A stretch of 28,484 bases of DNA from Nemertoderma westbladi. Taxonomy: Eukaryota; Xenacoelomorpha; Nemertodermatida; Nemertodermatidae. Shown one piece after another: positions 26,348 through 28,484 of this stretch. The notes beneath the pieces are model-generated. The model saw nothing but the letters and a program-made list of their open reading frames with translations. It searched no databases and had not been told where the DNA came from. Location: the NCBI GenBank assembly GCA_032718475.1, contig JAUCBJ010001823.1, positions 1 through 28,484 on the forward strand. Direction: 5' to 3'. The translations under genes were made by a program, and so were the position numbers. Position 1 is the first letter of the stretch; each line of letters begins with the position of its first letter.

Positions 26348-27424
26348 TCTAAAGTTGTAAAGTGCTAAATAACAACTCGCTGTTAATACTAACGGCGTTG
26401 ATTAATGTTACAATTTTGAAATAAATGTATATATATGGGTAGTACGTTGGCTCTTAGTTGATAGTATTGAAAAAAGGTGATGTGCCTCCTACAATAGCTA
26501 CTGTATGAAGGGGGTCTAGGTGTTTCCATAACATTAATTTAACATGCTGTATTCCGATTAATACTATTAATTAATAACGATAAAATAACCCGCAAAAAAA
26601 GTAATCTTTTTAACATTTAGCTCTATATAATTATTCCGCCACCTTAAATATTGTGTTATTAGTATTGTTTTGATGCTGAATATATTCCAGTTCTAGACAG
26701 TTGCACTTTGGAGCCTCCGGTGTCGTGTCTTGTGATTCACATGATAACTTTACTTTTATGTTTCTTCTTTACTCTTAGAACTAAAACAATGCGGTGTTCC
26801 CAAGCAGTTTCAACTTGATTGACATGACCCGAGCTGTGACGACAGAAGTGTATTCAGTGGTGACCAAAACGTAGTAAGCACAAGCCTGCCAAATTATGTG
26901 CTGCGAGAACGGTCCGTGTCCTACTATCACCAAGTGGAGACACAACATAACCATCATACCTGCATAGGATGTGGTGGTTATGTCATGTTCCCACTTGATT
27001 GTGAGACAAGGACCGCTGTCGCAGCATTTAATTTGACAAGTCATGAGTGTGATTGTTGTGTGAGTGTGAGTGTGAGTGCTGAAACTAATCATAATAGGCG
27101 AGAAAACATACTGGTGTCATCTGATACCTGGATCAGCAGCAAATGTCTCCACATATAAACGTAACCCCATTCCTCCAGCGAGCCACGGTAAAGGCGAGTT
27201 TCACCCAAGTACTGTAGCATTCCTTTATCTCAAACGGTATGTTGTTGTTGCCTTTATCGAAATATGAGATCTGACTCGCTCGTAGTTGCACATCCTTTTC
27301 TTTCATAAACTTAAGTTGTATTCTTTCAATATCTCATTATATGAGAATCTGGTTAGTCTCCTTACTTCTGAATTTCTATAATGTTTCGTTGTTGTCTACC
27401 GAGTTCGAATAAAACATACAGAAA

Positions 27425-28484
27425 TTAAGAGGGGAGGGGGGGGGGGGGGGTTAGCGCTATAATGACACAGTCAATGAAAACCAATGCTAACAGGGCAAGG
27501 TTTTGTCAAATTGAACAATTTTTGGTATATGGGTCAAACGATAACTGAAGGTTGTTTAAAAAAAATTTGTTTTTGTAATATACTTATAATAATTTAGTAC
27601 TAATAAGTAGCATTAAATTATTACTATTACTAAAAACACTACTCTTCGTAAAAACATTAGTTATATAACAAGTTATTTCGTATTTATAATTAGGATATAT
27701 GGTTGAATAAAAGTATTGGTCAAAATTTTTTGATATTGATTATTTCCAATTTTATTGTCATTTTAATTAATTATTTTCCTATTTTTTCAGAAAAATTACA
27801 ATTTTTCACATTTCGAAGCCAATAAAATTAGTTAGGATCAAAATTTTTAAATTCTGACCAATAAAACTTTTGAAAATACCAGGCATGTGGTTACTCTGTC
27901 CAAATTTCATTAAAAATATTAAAATTGGCAGAGGAGTAGCTTTTTAAATTTCGTTGAAATGAAAAAATACCATCCGAGATAATTGCCTTCAAAATTTGAA
28001 CCTTCCCGCGCAAAATTTGTCTGCTAATATGTGAGAATGTCTGTCAATATATATCTCTCAACAAGAAAGCATAAAACCATGCTAAGATTATTGCTATGGG
28101 GGTTTTCCTGGTCGCTGATTTCATTTCTGAGGTCAGTTTTCAATTTTAATGAAATCTAGTTTGTCTGTATGTCTGTCTGTCTTGTCTTTCTGACTATCCG
28201 ACTATCTGTGTGTCAAATATAAGAAAAAGGCACACCATTGAGCTAAACTTTTAGCTATAGGGGTGTTGCTGGACGCAGAATTCATTTTGAGTGTCAATTT
28301 TAACATTTGATGACTTCCAAATTGTCCGTTTGGCTGTCAGACTGTCGGTTATATTTTGACAGACAGACTGACAGGCATACAATCAGAACCGACAAGGCCA
28401 AATTTGATTAATGACATCAGAAATTAAGTCACCGAGCACGATAACCCATACAGGGAATTTTCTAGACAGATAGTATGCTTGTTA
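27425..28484 (+). mobile_element. piggyBac-like non-autonomous element, copy B (truncated by window edge)
   Basis: TTAA (27425-27428) is followed by GAGGGGA, a 15-G run (27436-27450) and TTAGCGC, mirroring the left end of copy A. From about 27930 onward the sequence aligns with copy A 4140-4660 (ATGTGAGAATGTCTGTCAAT, then AAAACCATGCTAAGATTATT, then TTTTCCTGGTCGC). The left half is much more diverged. The right terminus would lie about 170 bp beyond the window. Confidence 0.65.

Larger units (their letters stand above)
24490..27424. other. AT-rich intronic or intergenic DNA
   Basis: No confident gene. Further upstream exons of the CFAP99-like gene may lie here or beyond the window. Contains a dispersed repeat (25165-25208), a short hairpin (26279-26347), a TG-rich stretch (about 27047-27080) and a doubtful exon-like segment (25000-25069, +). 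Confidence 0.5.

Noticed and set aside
26781-27267. Overlapping open frames on both strands near a TG-rich stretch
   Set aside because: Created largely by the (TG)n-type repeat; no domain, splice or start support.

Overview
The window reads as AT-rich, intron-containing animal genomic DNA. Three host genes support this: the tail-anchored end of a VAMP-type R-SNARE (1-261, +), an AMMECR1 homologue (6314-7264, -), and a multi-exon coiled-coil gene that resembles the ciliary protein CFAP99 (21278-23382, -, with a possible microexon at 24469-24489). Long poly-C/poly-G tracts, tRNA-derived SINE heads, CR1-like LINEs and very frequent TAGGCCTA and TACCGGTA palindromes suggest a marine invertebrate. 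An echinoderm or other ambulacrarian is my guess, not a demonstrated assignment.

Layout. 1-2488: VAMP 3' end, then flank with short repeats, a 21-C tract and three CTCF-like motifs. 2489-3255: foldback element with arms of about 220-240 bp, one arm carrying an extra near-perfect palindrome. 3734-4830: TTAA-flanked, piggyBac-like non-autonomous element; a second copy (27425-28484) runs off the right edge. 6314-7264: single-exon AMMECR1. 7588-7943: possible small hAT-like element. 8540-12835: apparently full-length CR1-like LINE with intact ORF1 (C2HC finger, PHD finger, RRM-like domain) and ORF2 (endonuclease plus reverse transcriptase). 12982-15329: 2.3-kb element bounded by a 9-bp direct repeat, with terminal inverted repeats holding a perfect 43-bp core; it contains further repeats and a SINE. 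15396-17799: 2.4-kb hAT-like element with perfect 29-bp terminal inverted repeats, a 5-bp target duplication and subterminal TTGCCA/TGGCAA dyads. 17800-18630: palindrome-rich DNA with perfect 24-bp and 28-bp palindromes. 18630-20178: decayed LINE whose last codons seed a 76-bp x 7 minisatellite (20179-20719). 21278-24489: CFAP99-like exons. 24490-27424: AT-rich DNA with little recognisable coding content.

Most notable observation: LINE ORF2 has no AUG ahead of its conserved endonuclease N-terminus. It overlaps ORF1 by only 19 nt, and that overlap contains GGGAAAC in the exact phase for a -1 ribosomal frameshift, directly before the ORF1 stop. This suggests that ORF2 is made as an ORF1-ORF2 fusion. 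The other recurring theme is palindromy: loop-less perfect palindromes, dyad arrays at transposon ends, and a palindrome inserted into one arm of a foldback element.

The host genes are independent of each other. Most of the remaining sequence is layered transposable-element history: an older GGCGCGC-containing local repeat appears to have been invaded by the two 2.3-2.4-kb DNA elements.
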